A DNA stretch of 64,000 nucleotides from Bacillus sp. AFS073361 (GCF_002567005.1 NZ_NUZU01000032.1:1-64000); one strand, 5' to 3'. Counted from the stretch's first letter, positions 27,003 to 37,234 are shown. Notes: generated by a model not told the origin, from the letters alone. Numbers and translations: made by a program.

Positions 27003-28268
27003 TTAATCTTTCAACCCTGTAAGACGTTCAAGTAAATCCATATACTCCCCGTTTGTTGGATCTTCATTTAGCAACTGTTTAAAAATTTCGGCGGCGCGGT
27101 CGCTTTTTCCTTCTTCAATTAGAAAATAACCGTAATCCTGTAAAAATGTTTCATTTTTCTTAAAAAAAGTATATGCACTTTCATATTTGTCTAATGCGTA
27201 AGAAAATTTTTCTAACCTCTGATAGCTTACTGCAGCATCCCATAAGAGTTGGGGTTCTTCATCTTCTTTAATATCAAGTTCAGTAATTAAATCAATGATG
27301 TCCTCATATCTTTCTTGAAGTAAAAAGAGTTTATTTAATGTAAGTGCTGCTTCAATAAATCCTGGGTCTAAGGCAAGTGCTTCACGGAAAAACTGTTCTC
27401 CTTCTTCCACTTTTCCTAGTTGGGTTGCTATTCTCCCGCCAAAGAAAAATAACTCCTTATTATATTCATCTTGTTTTATGCCTTCTTGAATGGTAAGTAA
27501 ACTATTTTCAAGTTCTCCCTCCCTTTCATATGCTAAAGCAAGGTGTAAATATAGAGAATGGTATTCCGGATCCAGCTCTTTCAATTCAGTGAATTTTACG
27601 ATAGCAGTCTTGTAATACCCCGCCTGAAGTGCCGTAAAACCATAGCCGAATAAAGTGTTAATCTCTAATTTTTCATTCATTGCCTTTTCATAATAAACTA
27701 ATGCATCCTCAAACATCCCAGATACACTTAAGAGATCTGCAATCCGTTGATCTATATTTACACCAGCTATTTCATTTTCTTCTTTTAAAACCTTTTCGTA
27801 TGCTTCCAGTGCCTTGGTCACTTCACCTTGTTCACTATAAAGTTCGCCTAAAGCAAAATCTATAATGATTTCATCTGGCAACAATTCCTTTGCCTTCAAA
27901 AGTTTTCTTTCACAAACTTCATACAAACCTTGAACTTGATAAAGATCGGCTAATAAAAGTAGGGATTGTCCATAATTCGCATCATGTTCTGATATCTTTT
28001 CAAGAACAAGAATTGCTTCTTCGTCTTCACCGGCTTCAACTAATATTTCACCTAACAGGACAAGAAGCTCACCTTCCTCAGGGAATGTTTCTAATAAATT
28101 TGCTATTAGTGACTTTGCCTCTTCTAGGAAACCATATTGATACATTTCTTCGCTAAGAAGAAACTTTTCATCGGGCATACCATTTTGTAATACATCATTA
28201 TATTCAATTAAGGCCTCATTATGTTGACCATTTTCTAACATGGTAATAATTTTATTCACTCGTTCCAT
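27003..28268 (-). CDS. ypiA: Tetratricopeptide-repeat protein YpiA
   Basis: A 421-residue acidic protein made almost entirely of about ten 34-residue helix-turn-helix TPR units, for example LLVLLGEILVEAGEDEEAI and ALGELYSEQGEVTKALEAYEKVL. It is cytosolic with no enzymatic domain, so a protein-interaction scaffold is the fair inference. GAGAGG precedes the ATG. It follows the unknown gene at 28290 by 21 bases and precedes ypiB, and in B. subtilis the same gene lies just after aroA. Confidence 0.9.
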   Translation of the reverse strand: MERVNKIITMLENGQHNEALIEYNDVLQNGMPDEKFLLSEEMYQYGFLEEAKSLIANLLETFPEEGELLVLLGEILVEAGEDEEAILVLEKISEHDANYGQSLLLLADLYQVQGLYEVCERKLLKAKELLPDEIIIDFALGELYSEQGEVTKALEAYEKVLKEENEIAGVNIDQRIADLLSVSGMFEDALVYYEKAMNEKLEINTLFGYGFTALQAGYYKTAIVKFTELKELDPEYHSLYLHLALAYEREGELENSLLTIQEGIKQDEYNKELFFFGGRIATQLGKVEEGEQFFREALALDPGFIEAALTLNKLFLLQERYEDIIDLITELDIKEDEEPQLLWDAAVSYQRLEKFSYALDKYESAYTFFKKNETFLQDYGYFLIEEGKSDRAAEIFKQLLNEDPTNGEYMDLLERLTGLKD

Positions 28269-28289
28269 TGACTCTTACCTCTCGTTCTC

Positions 28290-29192
28290 CTAGATTGACA
28301 GAGAAAAATAGGATGGGATTCGCACCCTAACATGTTCTCCATTTCCAGGTTTAAATATCACGTTACCACTTGCTCGTAAAACCTCCCCCTTGTGGACGGT
28401 TACTACGAGTCTATCACTATGATAATGAAATATATTCACTTCATCAACATTCTGGCCTTCATTTATTTTAGTATACAAATTATAACTCACTTCTGTACCA
28501 CACATTAAACTACCTTTTTGCGGATATACACCAATTTTATTTAATACAGAAACAGCCAATGGGATATTTTCTTCAATTTCTTCATAAAGAGCGGGTATAT
28601 TCTCTCTATTCATGATACCATTCCATTTCGACAAAACACCCTTCACTTCCTTCTTGTGAACCGAAGAAATTATTGGGATGAACGGACTGTTGAAAGGAAA
28701 CATTGCTTCTTTAATCCAACCCCATGGAACTTGTTCTAATTCTTCATGTAATTGAAGGTCTACAAAAATAGCTGGTACTTTTTCTTTCTTACATTTCCTA
28801 ATAAACGATGGAGAAATCAATCGAACTGGTATTCTTACCCCAATAAGATAATCTATTGGGCTGCTTAAGAGAGCCGTTTTAAGCGCAGATATTTTTGTGG
28901 TTAATTCATTTTCGTAGGAAACATTAACATAGGTGAACAAGGTGGTGCAACCTTTCAACAAAAAATCTTCAGTCAAATACTTTTTTAATTCTTGAAAGGC
29001 TCTAATTTGTGGAATATTTGAATTAAATAAAACATAGGTGGGGGTCATAATATATGGTTCGGCATTCATTCTTATTAACCGATAATAATTGAAATGCGAG
29101 TCAATCCTTTCTATTCGATTGTTACGTATTATTAGTGAACAAGTTTTTAATTGCTTGTCTTTTAGGAGATTGGCATTTTCAATAATATACAT
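28290..29192 (-). CDS. Degenerate amidohydrolase-like protein of unknown function
   Basis: A protein of about 300 residues. The N-terminus YIIENANLLKDK...SLIIRNNRIERI and the C-terminus VTVHKGEVLRASGNVIFKPGNGEHVRV resemble the composite beta-sandwich flanking the barrel of amidohydrolases (imidazolonepropionase or dihydroorotase type). The HxH metal motif expected after the first strands is absent: the region reads TPTYVLFNSNIPQ. The middle has LKGCTTLFTYVNV and barrel-like strands. Loss of the metal site suggests a non-catalytic protein. The start is uncertain: ATG at 29192 (GGTGG upstream) or ATG at 29210. It lies between aroA and ypiA. Confidence 0.55.
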   Translation of the reverse strand: MYIIENANLLKDKQLKTCSLIIRNNRIERIDSHFNYYRLIRMNAEPYIMTPTYVLFNSNIPQIRAFQELKKYLTEDFLLKGCTTLFTYVNVSYENELTTKISALKTALLSSPIDYLIGVRIPVRLISPSFIRKCKKEKVPAIFVDLQLHEELEQVPWGWIKEAMFPFNSPFIPIISSVHKKEVKGVLSKWNGIMNRENIPALYEEIEENIPLAVSVLNKIGVYPQKGSLMCGTEVSYNLYTKINEGQNVDEVNIFHYHSDRLVVTVHKGEVLRASGNVIFKPGNGEHVRVRIPSYFSLSI

Positions 29193-29300
29193 TATCCACC
29201 ACCATTTCATTGTGTCCTATTTTCTTTTTTGACTATTCTCTTTAAGACAAGCTATGCGAAAATTCCAAAAACTATGCCATTCAATTCGGGATATAAAATA

Positions 29301-29328
29301 GAAAAAGCTGCATTGATATGCAGCTTTA
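29301..29328 (-). terminator. Terminator of the aro supraoperon
   Basis: On the minus strand AAGCTGCAT-ATCA-ATGCAGCTTTTTC forms a perfect stem overlapping the aroA stop codon at 29326. Confidence 0.85.
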
Positions 29329-30615
29329 CTTAATAAGACTATTTAAATGGTCAAAGAAGTTCGGATATGAAACGGAAATCGCTTCTGGGTTTTCTAGAAC
29401 TGCCTTTTCTTCACAAAGGAGTGCAGCTATGGCCAGCATCATTCCAATTCGATGATCGCCATGACTAGCGACAGTTCCACCAACTAATTTGGTTTTTCCA
29501 TGAATAATCATTCCATCTTCAGTTGCTTCGATTTTAGCACCTAAAGTTTTTAGCTCATGAACAACTGTATCAATTCGATTTGTTTCTTTTACTTTCAGTT
29601 CCTCGGCATCCTTGATAATTGTTGTACCTTCTGCCTGGGTTGCTAAAAGGGCAATTATTGGGATTTCATCAATTAATTTTGGAATTAAATCTCCTTCAAT
29701 CACGGTTCCTTTCAGACTGGAAGTCTTAATAATTAGATCCCCCATTGGTTCAAATGATGATTCCTCGTTCTGGACAATTTCTAAGTCCGCACCCATCTTC
29801 TTCATTACTTCGATAATTCCCGTTCTTGTTGGATTCAGCCCGACATTTTTTAATACAACTTCACTTCCAGGAATTATGGCACCTGCAACTAAAAAGAATG
29901 CTGCAGACGATATATCCCCAGGAACATGGACTGTCGTTCCGACTAGTTTTTGACCGCCATTGACGATAATCATTTGGTTATCCTTGTGGATTTCCCCGCC
30001 AAATTTAATAATCATTCTTTCTGTATGATCACGAGTTTCTTCCGGCTCAATAATCACACTTTGACCTTCTGCTTGCAGGCCTGCAAGAATTAAGGCAGAT
30101 TTAACCTGTGCACTCGCAACCGGAAGTTGATAATTTACAGGTTTTAATTCACCCCCACGAATAGAGATGGGTGTGTAGGAACCGTTGTTACGACCATCTA
30201 TTTTTGCACCCAATTCCGATAAAGGGTTCGTTACCCTCGTCATTGGACGTTTCCCGATTGACTCATCACCAACAAGAGAAGAGAAAAATGGTCTACCTGC
30301 CAATATCCCCATTAATAAACGGATTGTTGTTCCAGAGTTACCAACGTCTAATACTTCATTTGGTTCGGTTAACCCTTCAAATCCTTTTCCAATAATGTGA
30401 AGTTGGCCATCAGATTCTTCGATGGTAACTCCGAGTTTTCGAAAGCACGATATTGTGCTTAAGCAATCTTCCCCAGGTAAAAAATTGGTTACTTTGGTTT
30501 CACCGTGGGCAATCGAACCAAACATAACTGACCGGTGTGAAATTGATTTATCCCCAGGAATTGTTATTTCTCCGTTTAAGTGTGTTATGTTTGTCTTCAG
30601 TTTTAGAGACGTCAT
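29326..30615 (-). CDS. aroA: 3-phosphoshikimate 1-carboxyvinyltransferase (EPSP synthase)
   Basis: A 429-residue two-domain enzyme of the shikimate pathway joining shikimate-3-phosphate and phosphoenolpyruvate (called aroE in old B. subtilis naming). Class II-type features are visible: [31 protein letters not shown], the acidic [10 protein letters not shown] and the [13 protein letters not shown] ends. AGGTG precedes the ATG. It is last in aroC-aroB-aroH-hisC-tyrA-aroA and ends at the 29301 hairpin. Confidence 0.96.
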   Translation of the reverse strand: MTSLKLKTNITHLNGEITIPGDKSISHRSVMFGSIAHGETKVTNFLPGEDCLSTISCFRKLGVTIEESDGQLHIIGKGFEGLTEPNEVLDVGNSGTTIRLLMGILAGRPFFSSLVGDESIGKRPMTRVTNPLSELGAKIDGRNNGSYTPISIRGGELKPVNYQLPVASAQVKSALILAGLQAEGQSVIIEPEETRDHTERMIIKFGGEIHKDNQMIIVNGGQKLVGTTVHVPGDISSAAFFLVAGAIIPGSEVVLKNVGLNPTRTGIIEVMKKMGADLEIVQNEESSFEPMGDLIIKTSSLKGTVIEGDLIPKLIDEIPIIALLATQAEGTTIIKDAEELKVKETNRIDTVVHELKTLGAKIEATEDGMIIHGKTKLVGGTVASHGDHRIGMMLAIAALLCEEKAVLENPEAISVSYPNFFDHLNSLIK

Positions 30616-30642
30616 GAAAAATCACCTTTTTTATTTATCATT

Positions 30643-31749
30643 TTAAGATCCAATAGATGTAGCATAACTAGAATAGGAGCCAATACATTGTTCCGCTTTT
30701 TGACGGTCCTCTTCTGTTTGAAAACTAATTACTAAGACACCATTTATATCTTCACGTGTTTCTAAAATTCGAATATTTGTGATACTAATTTCTTCCTTCG
30801 CTAAATAACCAGTAATCTCGGAAACGACCCCTGGGTAGTCCGGTACATCAACAAATAAATCATAAAATGCCGGAATTGCACCCTTATCTTTTTGAGGCAG
30901 ACCATCACGGAATTGTTTTGCTTGGTGAAAATAGTCATATATTGCCGAACTGTTTTCATCTTCAAGCAGCATTTTGACATCATTCATCTCTTCTTGCCAC
31001 TGATTGAGCAATTGAATTAATATCTCACGATTGTGGAGGAGAATATCTTTCCACATCTTCGGACTGCTTGAGGCAATCCGGGTAATATCTCTAAACCCGC
31101 CTGCTGCAAGACGCGGAATTAAACTCTCTGCTTCAGCTAACTTTTCAGTTTGGCGAACAATTGAGGCAGCGATGATATGAGGAAAATGACTGACAATCCC
31201 TGTAAGATAATCATGATTTTCTGGTGTGATAGTTAAAAACTTGGCTTTAGTTCCAATTAACCATGATTTTAATATTTTTACCTTTGAATCATCTATATGT
31301 TCCTTTGGTGTTAACAAATAAAACGCATTTTCAAATAGAATTTCTTTGGCAGCAGAAACACCACTTTTATGTGATCCCGCCATTGGATGCCCGCCGATAA
31401 AGGTGATTCCTCTCTCTTTTAGGCTTTTGGCACTTCCAACAATCTTGCTTTTTGTACTACCTGTATCTGTCACGATTACCTCTGGATGAAGAGGGAGACC
31501 CGCAAGGAACTTGATAATTTCCTCTGTTTCATTTACAGGTGCAGAAATAATAATTAAATTAGCATCAATAGCGCCACTTTGGATATCTTCAGCTATTTCA
31601 TCGATAACCCCAAGCATTTTTGCTAGTCTTGCTTGTTCACTATTAATATCATATCCTACAATCGTTGCATCCTCATGTTCCTTTTTTATACATAGGGCTA
31701 GAGAACCGCCTATTAATCCTAACCCTATAACAAAAACACGGCCTTTCAA
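30643..31749 (-). CDS. tyrA: Prephenate dehydrogenase with ACT domain
   Basis: A 368-residue enzyme oxidising prephenate to 4-hydroxyphenylpyruvate with NAD. A Rossmann loop GLGLIGGSLA opens the protein, followed by TDTGSTKS and the substrate-site GGHPMAGSHKSG. A C-terminal ACT domain (about 295-368, DVPDYPGVVSEITGYLAKEEISITNIRI) predicts feedback control by tyrosine. The TTG start has GGGGGAG seven bases upstream. It is cotranscribed with hisC and aroA. Confidence 0.95.
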   Translation of the reverse strand: MKGRVFVIGLGLIGGSLALCIKKEHEDATIVGYDINSEQARLAKMLGVIDEIAEDIQSGAIDANLIIISAPVNETEEIIKFLAGLPLHPEVIVTDTGSTKSKIVGSAKSLKERGITFIGGHPMAGSHKSGVSAAKEILFENAFYLLTPKEHIDDSKVKILKSWLIGTKAKFLTITPENHDYLTGIVSHFPHIIAASIVRQTEKLAEAESLIPRLAAGGFRDITRIASSSPKMWKDILLHNREILIQLLNQWQEEMNDVKMLLEDENSSAIYDYFHQAKQFRDGLPQKDKGAIPAFYDLFVDVPDYPGVVSEITGYLAKEEISITNIRILETREDINGVLVISFQTEEDRQKAEQCIGSYSSYATSIGS

Positions 31750-31783
31750 TGATAACTCCCCCTAAAAACAAAGCAGAACTGTT

Positions 31784-32872
31784 TTACTTTTGTGATAAAA
31801 ACTCTCCTAATGCATGGAGAACACCTTCATTTTGTTCAAATGACCCTACTGTAATTCTAACCCCTGTAGGAAAACCAAGAGCTTTCCCAGAGCGAACAAT
31901 ATAGCCTCTCTGCATTAGATTCTGGAACACCACGTCCCCATCTGTTTTACAATCAATTAATATAAAATTGGTTTGTGATGGATAATAATCGAGTTCATAC
32001 TTCCCACAGAATTCATAGAACTGTTCTAGTCCCTGCCTATTTTTTTCTTTGCAGCTGTTAATAAATTGCTTATCTTTTATGGCTGCTGACGCCGCTAATT
32101 GGCCTAAAGAATTAACATTAAATGGCTCCCGAGCAGGTTCAAGTGCTTTAATAATTGAAGGATTGGCAACCCCATAGCCAATTCTTAAGGCAGCGAGACC
32201 GTATATTTTTGAAAAAGTTCTAAGGACAATTAAATTTTCATACTTTTGAGCTAATTTAATGGAATCATAGTAATCTTCTGCAACAACATATTCATAATAA
32301 GCTTCATCTAGTACGACCAGAATATCAGCAGGAACTTTTTCAAGAAAGGCGTTTAACTTAGATTCAGGTATATAGGTACCAGTAGGATTATTAGGACTGC
32401 ATAGCCAAATGACATTGGTCTGATCATCAATGGCTGCCAACATGGAATCTAAATCATGGTTTCCGTTTACAAGTGGGATTTCTTTGCAGACCGCGCCTTC
32501 AATCACTGCGTTATGCTTATATTGTGAAAAGCTAGGTGTAGCCATAATTGTATTAGCATTCGGATGTAACAGTGCCCTTGAAATAATTTGAATTAAGTTA
32601 TCTGAGCCATTTCCAAAGATTAATTCTTCTTCATCAACCTGCAAATAGGTTGAAAGGGTCTCTCGTAAAATAGTGGCATAGCCATCCGGATAAATTGCCA
32701 AACTTGTTTGATTTGATTGAAGTGCATCCAAGGCCTGAGATGAGCATCCAAAAGGATTTTCATTTGATGCCAGCTTTACTATCTTGTCCAGTTTATATTG
32801 CCTCTTCACAGCTTCGATTGATTTCCCTGGTTGATAAGGTGTCAGTTGTAATAACTGCTCTTTCCATCTCAT
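31784..32872 (-). CDS. hisC: Histidinol-phosphate/aromatic aminotransferase
   Basis: A 362-residue class II-like PLP transaminase. The conserved blocks are LASNENPFGCS, the pyridoxal site TFSKIYGLAALRIGYG (Lys in SKIYGLAALR), SPNNPTGT and VLDEAYYEYV. In Bacillus this enzyme serves both histidine synthesis and the last transamination of Tyr and Phe, which explains its location among aro genes. In B. subtilis trpEDCFBA lies immediately upstream; here only 54 bases separate it from aroH. Confidence 0.95.
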   Translation of the reverse strand: MRWKEQLLQLTPYQPGKSIEAVKRQYKLDKIVKLASNENPFGCSSQALDALQSNQTSLAIYPDGYATILRETLSTYLQVDEEELIFGNGSDNLIQIISRALLHPNANTIMATPSFSQYKHNAVIEGAVCKEIPLVNGNHDLDSMLAAIDDQTNVIWLCSPNNPTGTYIPESKLNAFLEKVPADILVVLDEAYYEYVVAEDYYDSIKLAQKYENLIVLRTFSKIYGLAALRIGYGVANPSIIKALEPAREPFNVNSLGQLAASAAIKDKQFINSCKEKNRQGLEQFYEFCGKYELDYYPSQTNFILIDCKTDGDVVFQNLMQRGYIVRSGKALGFPTGVRITVGSFEQNEGVLHALGEFLSQK

Positions 32873-32926
32873 ATTAATTCACTCCGTTCGTAATAAGTTA
32901 TTCTATTACAGCTTTATCGTTTTTAC

Positions 32927-33301
32927 CTATTTTGCTAGACTGCTGCCAAGGTCGGGTCTCAGAACAGTTGCACCTTTTAAGTATACATGAATAATCTCTT
33001 CTTGTGACTTGTTCGTATTCACATGCATCATGACTCTGACACACTTCTTTAACGAATTGGGAACAGGAATTTCCTGCATACACATCACAGGGACATAGGT
33101 CCACCCCTCAAATTTACGAAGAGCTCTTGCAGGGAATGCAGCGTTAACATCATCTGTTGTAGAAATGAAAATTGACCCAACTTGATCTGGTTGAATATGA
33201 TTATCTTCAATTAAACGTACAAAAAGTTCTTCTGTTGCAGAGATGATTTCCTCTTCGGAATTCTGGTCAATCGTAATTGCTCCTCTTACCCCTCTAATCA
33301 A
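32927..33301 (-). CDS. aroH: Monofunctional chorismate mutase, AroH class
   Basis: A 124-residue trimeric enzyme converting chorismate into prephenate. Active-site residues known from B. subtilis AroH align here as R6 (MIRGVRG), C74 and E77 (PVMCMQEIP) and R89 (KKCVRVMMHV). The TTG start has GGGGG seven bases upstream. It lies 15 bases after aroB and is directly followed by hisC. Length is normal. Confidence 0.96.
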   Translation of the reverse strand: MIRGVRGAITIDQNSEEEIISATEELFVRLIEDNHIQPDQVGSIFISTTDDVNAAFPARALRKFEGWTYVPVMCMQEIPVPNSLKKCVRVMMHVNTNKSQEEIIHVYLKGATVLRPDLGSSLAK

Positions 33302-33316
33302 GAAAAGTCCCCCTTA

Positions 33317-34387
33317 TTAATTACTGTTTAATTGTTCGTATAGTACTTTTTCAGATAGTTCCTTAACAGTAGGCTGACCCAATTGTTCAAGTAGAACAAA
33401 GTGAATAGCATCCCTAACTGACTTTTTATCCTGCTTCATTTTGTTGATTAATCTTTCATGGGATAGAATTTCTGGAATTTTAGATTCATAACCTAGTCTT
33501 TCAATCCAATTTGTAAATTCTTTTATATCAAAGTTAAGACCTAGTAATTGGTTACTTAGCCTTAGGGCATAAAGCATTCCTATCATCACTGCTTCCCCAT
33601 GTGTAAAGTTCCCATAACCCATCTCCGATTCAATGGCATGCCCCAGTGTGTGGCCAAAATTCAAGAAAGCCCTAATCCCCGTTTCTCGTTCATCCTGACC
33701 AACAATTTTACCTTTTATCCTTATACCTTTTATTAAAGATTCCGATAACATCTCCATTGGTAAGGTTTGAAGGTTTTGCACATTATCTTTTAACCAATTA
33801 TAGAAATCGACATCATCAATAAGTGCATGTTTAATAACCTCAGCAAAACCAGAACGAATTTCATGAACTGGTAGTGTTTTAAGGAAGGCTAAATCATAAA
33901 AAACAGCTTCTGGCTGATGGAAAGCCCCAATCATATTTTTCCCGAGCGGATGATTGATGGCTACCTTGCCGCCAACTGCACTGTCATGAGCTAATATAGT
34001 AGTCGGCACCTGAATAAATGGAATGCCCCTCATAAAGGATGCTGCAACAAATCCTGACAAATCTCCAACAGCCCCTCCTCCAAAGGAAAGAATAACAGAT
34101 TTCCGATCTAGTTTGTTTTCAAGTGCTGTTGAAAGCGCAGCGTAGTATATTTCAAAGGTTTTGGCTTTTTCCCCACTAGGAGCAGTAAAAATTACAGGAT
34201 TTAACGAATTCAGCTCAAACAATAATTTTTCCAGATGAAGCGCTGCAACTGTTTCATCGGTAATAATTAATATTCGAGTTAGGCCGTCAAAATGTCTCGC
34301 TAAAAAAGGACCAATTTCTTTTCTTACCCCTTCTCCCACATAGACATTATAATTTTTTGAATCTGTATGGATTTGAATGGTTTCCAT
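33317..34387 (-). CDS. aroB: 3-dehydroquinate synthase
   Basis: A 356-residue NAD- and zinc-dependent enzyme making 3-dehydroquinate from DAHP. GGGAVGDLSGFVAASFMRGI is the NAD-binding glycine segment, and the metal ligands are seen in GFAEVIKHA and FLNFGHTLGHAIE plus NFTHGEAV. It overlaps the aroC stop by one base (TAATG), showing coupled translation. Length is typical. Confidence 0.96.
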   Translation of the reverse strand: METIQIHTDSKNYNVYVGEGVRKEIGPFLARHFDGLTRILIITDETVAALHLEKLLFELNSLNPVIFTAPSGEKAKTFEIYYAALSTALENKLDRKSVILSFGGGAVGDLSGFVAASFMRGIPFIQVPTTILAHDSAVGGKVAINHPLGKNMIGAFHQPEAVFYDLAFLKTLPVHEIRSGFAEVIKHALIDDVDFYNWLKDNVQNLQTLPMEMLSESLIKGIRIKGKIVGQDERETGIRAFLNFGHTLGHAIESEMGYGNFTHGEAVMIGMLYALRLSNQLLGLNFDIKEFTNWIERLGYESKIPEILSHERLINKMKQDKKSVRDAIHFVLLEQLGQPTVKELSEKVLYEQLNSN

Positions 34388-35565
34388 TAAAATTCCCTCG
34401 CATATTCCCGCTGTCTTTTAATTTCCTCCGCAAAAGTGTCAAAGCGGTCACTATAAAATTGTTCAACCAAAGCATTGGCAAGTTCCCATGCCACCGCATG
34501 TTCTGCAACAACAGCTGCAGCAGGCACTGCACAACTGTCAGAACGCTCGACACTTGCTGCAAACGGCTCTTTTGTATCAATATCAACACTCATAAGAGGT
34601 TTATATAAAGTTGGGATAGGTTTCATTACACCTCGGACCACAACCGGCATGCCTGTTGTCATCCCACCTTCAAATCCACCAAGGCGATTAGACTTCCGGT
34701 AGTAACCTTTTTCTTGGTCCCATGCAATTTCATCATGAACTTCACTTCCAGGTTTCCTTGCAGCCTCAAATCCAATACCAATTTCGACCCCTTTAAAGGC
34801 ATTTATACTCATAATAGCGGCTGCCAATTTTCCATCCAATTTACGATCATAATGTACATAACTTCCTACACCTGCAGGCATACCCGTAGCGATTACTTCT
34901 ACAACTCCCCCTATTGAATCGCCATTTTTCTTTGCTTCATCAATAGCAGCCATCATATCACTTTCCACGGCAGCATCAGCGCATCGTACAGGGGATAGTT
35001 CTGTCTTTTCCTTCAATTCATTAATAGAAATGGAGCGATCAATACTAGCTTTAATTCCGCCTATTTCAACCACATGGGACACTATTTCAACACCCACTAA
35101 TGATAGAAGCTTTTTCGCTACAGAACCTGCTGCAACTCTGACGGTCGTCTCACGTGCAGAAGAACGTTCAAGGACATTTCTCATATCCCTGTGTCCATAC
35201 TTAATGGCGCCGTTTAAATCTGCATGACCTGGACGAGCACGCGTTACCTTCCGTTTCATCTCATCTTCTTGTCCTTCTTCTAAAGGTTCTGCTCCCATAA
35301 TCTTTGTCCAATGCTTCCAGTCATTATTTTGAACTACTAATGCAACGGGTGAGCCGAGAGTGTACCCGTGACGGACACCGGAAACAATTTGGGCTGTATC
35401 CTTTTCAATTTGCATTCTTCTTCCACGCCCATAACCTTTCTGGCGCCTTGATAATTCTTCATTTATATCTTCCAATAATATTGGCATACCCGCAGGGAGG
35501 CCTTCTATAATCGTTGTTAATTGCGGCCCATGGGATTCTCCTGCTGTTAAATATCTCATTCCCAT
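34387..35565 (-). CDS. aroC: Chorismate synthase
   Basis: A 392-residue FMN-dependent enzyme converting EPSP to chorismate (aroF in B. subtilis naming). Signatures [30 protein letters not shown] and the [18 protein letters not shown] block are intact. The ATG at 35565 is chosen for AAGGGG upstream and for the family N-terminus; the 20 extra upstream codons are not conserved. It is the first gene of the supraoperon. The chemotaxis methyltransferase cheR, which separates it from ndk in B. subtilis, is absent. Confidence 0.96.
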   Translation of the reverse strand: MGMRYLTAGESHGPQLTTIIEGLPAGMPILLEDINEELSRRQKGYGRGRRMQIEKDTAQIVSGVRHGYTLGSPVALVVQNNDWKHWTKIMGAEPLEEGQEDEMKRKVTRARPGHADLNGAIKYGHRDMRNVLERSSARETTVRVAAGSVAKKLLSLVGVEIVSHVVEIGGIKASIDRSISINELKEKTELSPVRCADAAVESDMMAAIDEAKKNGDSIGGVVEVIATGMPAGVGSYVHYDRKLDGKLAAAIMSINAFKGVEIGIGFEAARKPGSEVHDEIAWDQEKGYYRKSNRLGGFEGGMTTGMPVVVRGVMKPIPTLYKPLMSVDIDTKEPFAASVERSDSCAVPAAAVVAEHAVAWELANALVEQFYSDRFDTFAEEIKRQREYAREF

Positions 35566-35672
35566 ATTACTTTCCCCCTTCAACTCATTAAAGAATTTTG
35601 TATCAATATACCATATACTGCGCAATAAACATAGTATAACTATTCAGAAAAAAAGGAATAAATTTTTCATAT

Positions 35673-35715
35673 AAAAAAAGGCATTTGTATAATTTCTTAT
35701 ACAAATGCCTTTCTT
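35673..35715 (-). terminator. Strong terminator after ndk
   Basis: AAAGGCATTTGTATAA and TTATACAAATGCCTTT form a 16-bp perfect stem around a 4-base loop, with a U-rich tract on the minus strand, ten bases past the ndk stop. Confidence 0.93.
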
Positions 35716-35724
35716 TTATTTCAA

Positions 35725-36171
35725 TTAGTAGATCCATTCGTTTACTAGTTTATTGTACTCTACTACACCGGAATCTTTAAAGAATAAGCCAATTTCACGC
35801 TCAGCACTAGCAGGTGAATCAGATCCATGGATAACATTTTTCCCAACTGTTAATCCAAAATCACCGCGGATTGTTCCAGGTGCAGCATCTTTTGGATTGG
35901 TAGAACCCATCATTTGACGAGCAGTAGCAATCACATTTTCACCTTGCCAAACCATTGCAAAAACAGGTCCAGAAGTAATAAAATCGACTAATTCTCCGAA
36001 GAATGGACGCTCTTTATGTTCTCCGTAATGTTCTTCAGCTAGTTCATTAGGAATGCTCATTAATTTAGCTCCTACTAATTGAAAGCCCTTTCTTTCAAAA
36101 CGTGAGACGATTTCTCCAATTAGGTTACGTTGTACACCATCAGGTTTTACCATTAAAAAAGTTTTTTCCAT
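35725..36171 (-). CDS. ndk: Nucleoside diphosphate kinase
   Basis: A 148-residue enzyme that balances NTP pools by phosphotransfer through an active-site His, here in [12 protein letters not shown] near residue 115. [13 protein letters not shown] and the GTIRGDFG loop are also conserved. The ATG at 36171 has GGAGTG upstream; the GTG three codons earlier overlaps it. A terminator isolates it from the aro genes, and a possible promoter lies at 36199-36226. Confidence 0.96.
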   Translation of the reverse strand: MEKTFLMVKPDGVQRNLIGEIVSRFERKGFQLVGAKLMSIPNELAEEHYGEHKERPFFGELVDFITSGPVFAMVWQGENVIATARQMMGSTNPKDAAPGTIRGDFGLTVGKNVIHGSDSPASAEREIGLFFKDSGVVEYNKLVNEWIY

Positions 36172-36198
36172 GAATTCCACTCCTAATAAAGATTATTA

Positions 36199-36226
36199 TG
36201 TATATTGAATGTTTTTTAGAAAACAA
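36199..36226 (-). promoter_or_regulatory. Possible sigma-A promoter of ndk
   Basis: On the minus strand TTGTTT (36221-36226) and TATACA (36199-36204) are 16 bases apart, 28 bases before the ndk start. The match is moderate. Confidence 0.4.
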
Positions 36227-36271
36227 TCCATGAAAAATATTATCATTTTTTCGAAAATTTAACAAGTTGAT

Positions 36272-37234
36272 TTAAAATTTTCGTTTTCCAATGAATCTTG
36301 CTAAGTCTTGAAGGGTTTTTTTTGTTCTATTTGCAGGTAACCCTTCTAATTCAGCCAAAGCTTTTTTAAGGTAAAGATCACTAAGAGCGATTGACTTTTC
36401 AATTGCATCTGAATCTTTAATAATGGTGATAATCTTCTTTATCTCTGAAGGAGTCATGGATTCATGCACCTTTTCAATTTCTGCGCGTATTTCAGCCTTT
36501 TCCATTGCAAAAAGTGCAGGTGCGGTAATATTTCCCTGCAGCAAGTCTCCGCCTGCAGGCTTTCCTAGTTCCTTCTCAGTAGATGTAAAATCTAAAATAT
36601 CATCGATAATTTGATATGACATTCCAACGTAGTAACCAAAACGGTATAGTTTTTTATGGACAGATTCTTCTACATCAGCAGCAATTGCTCCCAATTGACA
36701 ACTTACAGCAATTAATAGGGCAGTCTTTCTCTTAATTCTACGAAGATAATCTCGGAGATTTTGATTAAATCGGTATTTATCTTTTATTTGTTGAATTTCC
36801 CCTAATGACACTTCAACAATGGTATTAGATAAAATTTTATGAGCAATTGGGTTTTCAATGTTAGTCATTAATTCTATCGCAAGAGCAAAAACAAAATCAC
36901 CAGTATACATAGCAATTTTGTTATCCCATTTAGATTTCACGGTTGGCTGCCCTCGCCGTAGATCCGCATCATCAATCACATCATCATGGACAAGTGATGC
37001 CATATGAATTAATTCAAGGGCAACAGCAACATTTTTCATCACATGTATATCATAATTTCCAAATTTACCAGCAAGCAAAACAAAAACAGGACGAATTCTT
37101 TTTCCTCCGGCTTGTAATGTATGCATAGAAGCTTGTTTAAGCAGAAGGGACTCCGCATGTATGGTCTCTTCTAGCTTTTTTTCAATCAAGTTAATATCCG
37201 AATTCAAAAATGAATACATCATTTTTAATTTCAT
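36272..37234 (-). CDS. hepT: Heptaprenyl diphosphate synthase component II
   Basis: A 320-residue trans-isoprenyl diphosphate synthase, the catalytic partner of HepS, making the C35 side chain of menaquinone-7. The two aspartate-rich motifs are DDVIDDADLRRG and QIIDDILDF; GGKRIRPV gives the basic substrate-binding residues. The N-terminus MKLKMMYSFLN matches B. subtilis. It is downstream of hepS and menG, the conserved order hepS-menG-hepT. Confidence 0.95.
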   Translation of the reverse strand: MKLKMMYSFLNSDINLIEKKLEETIHAESLLLKQASMHTLQAGGKRIRPVFVLLAGKFGNYDIHVMKNVAVALELIHMASLVHDDVIDDADLRRGQPTVKSKWDNKIAMYTGDFVFALAIELMTNIENPIAHKILSNTIVEVSLGEIQQIKDKYRFNQNLRDYLRRIKRKTALLIAVSCQLGAIAADVEESVHKKLYRFGYYVGMSYQIIDDILDFTSTEKELGKPAGGDLLQGNITAPALFAMEKAEIRAEIEKVHESMTPSEIKKIITIIKDSDAIEKSIALSDLYLKKALAELEGLPANRTKKTLQDLARFIGKRKF

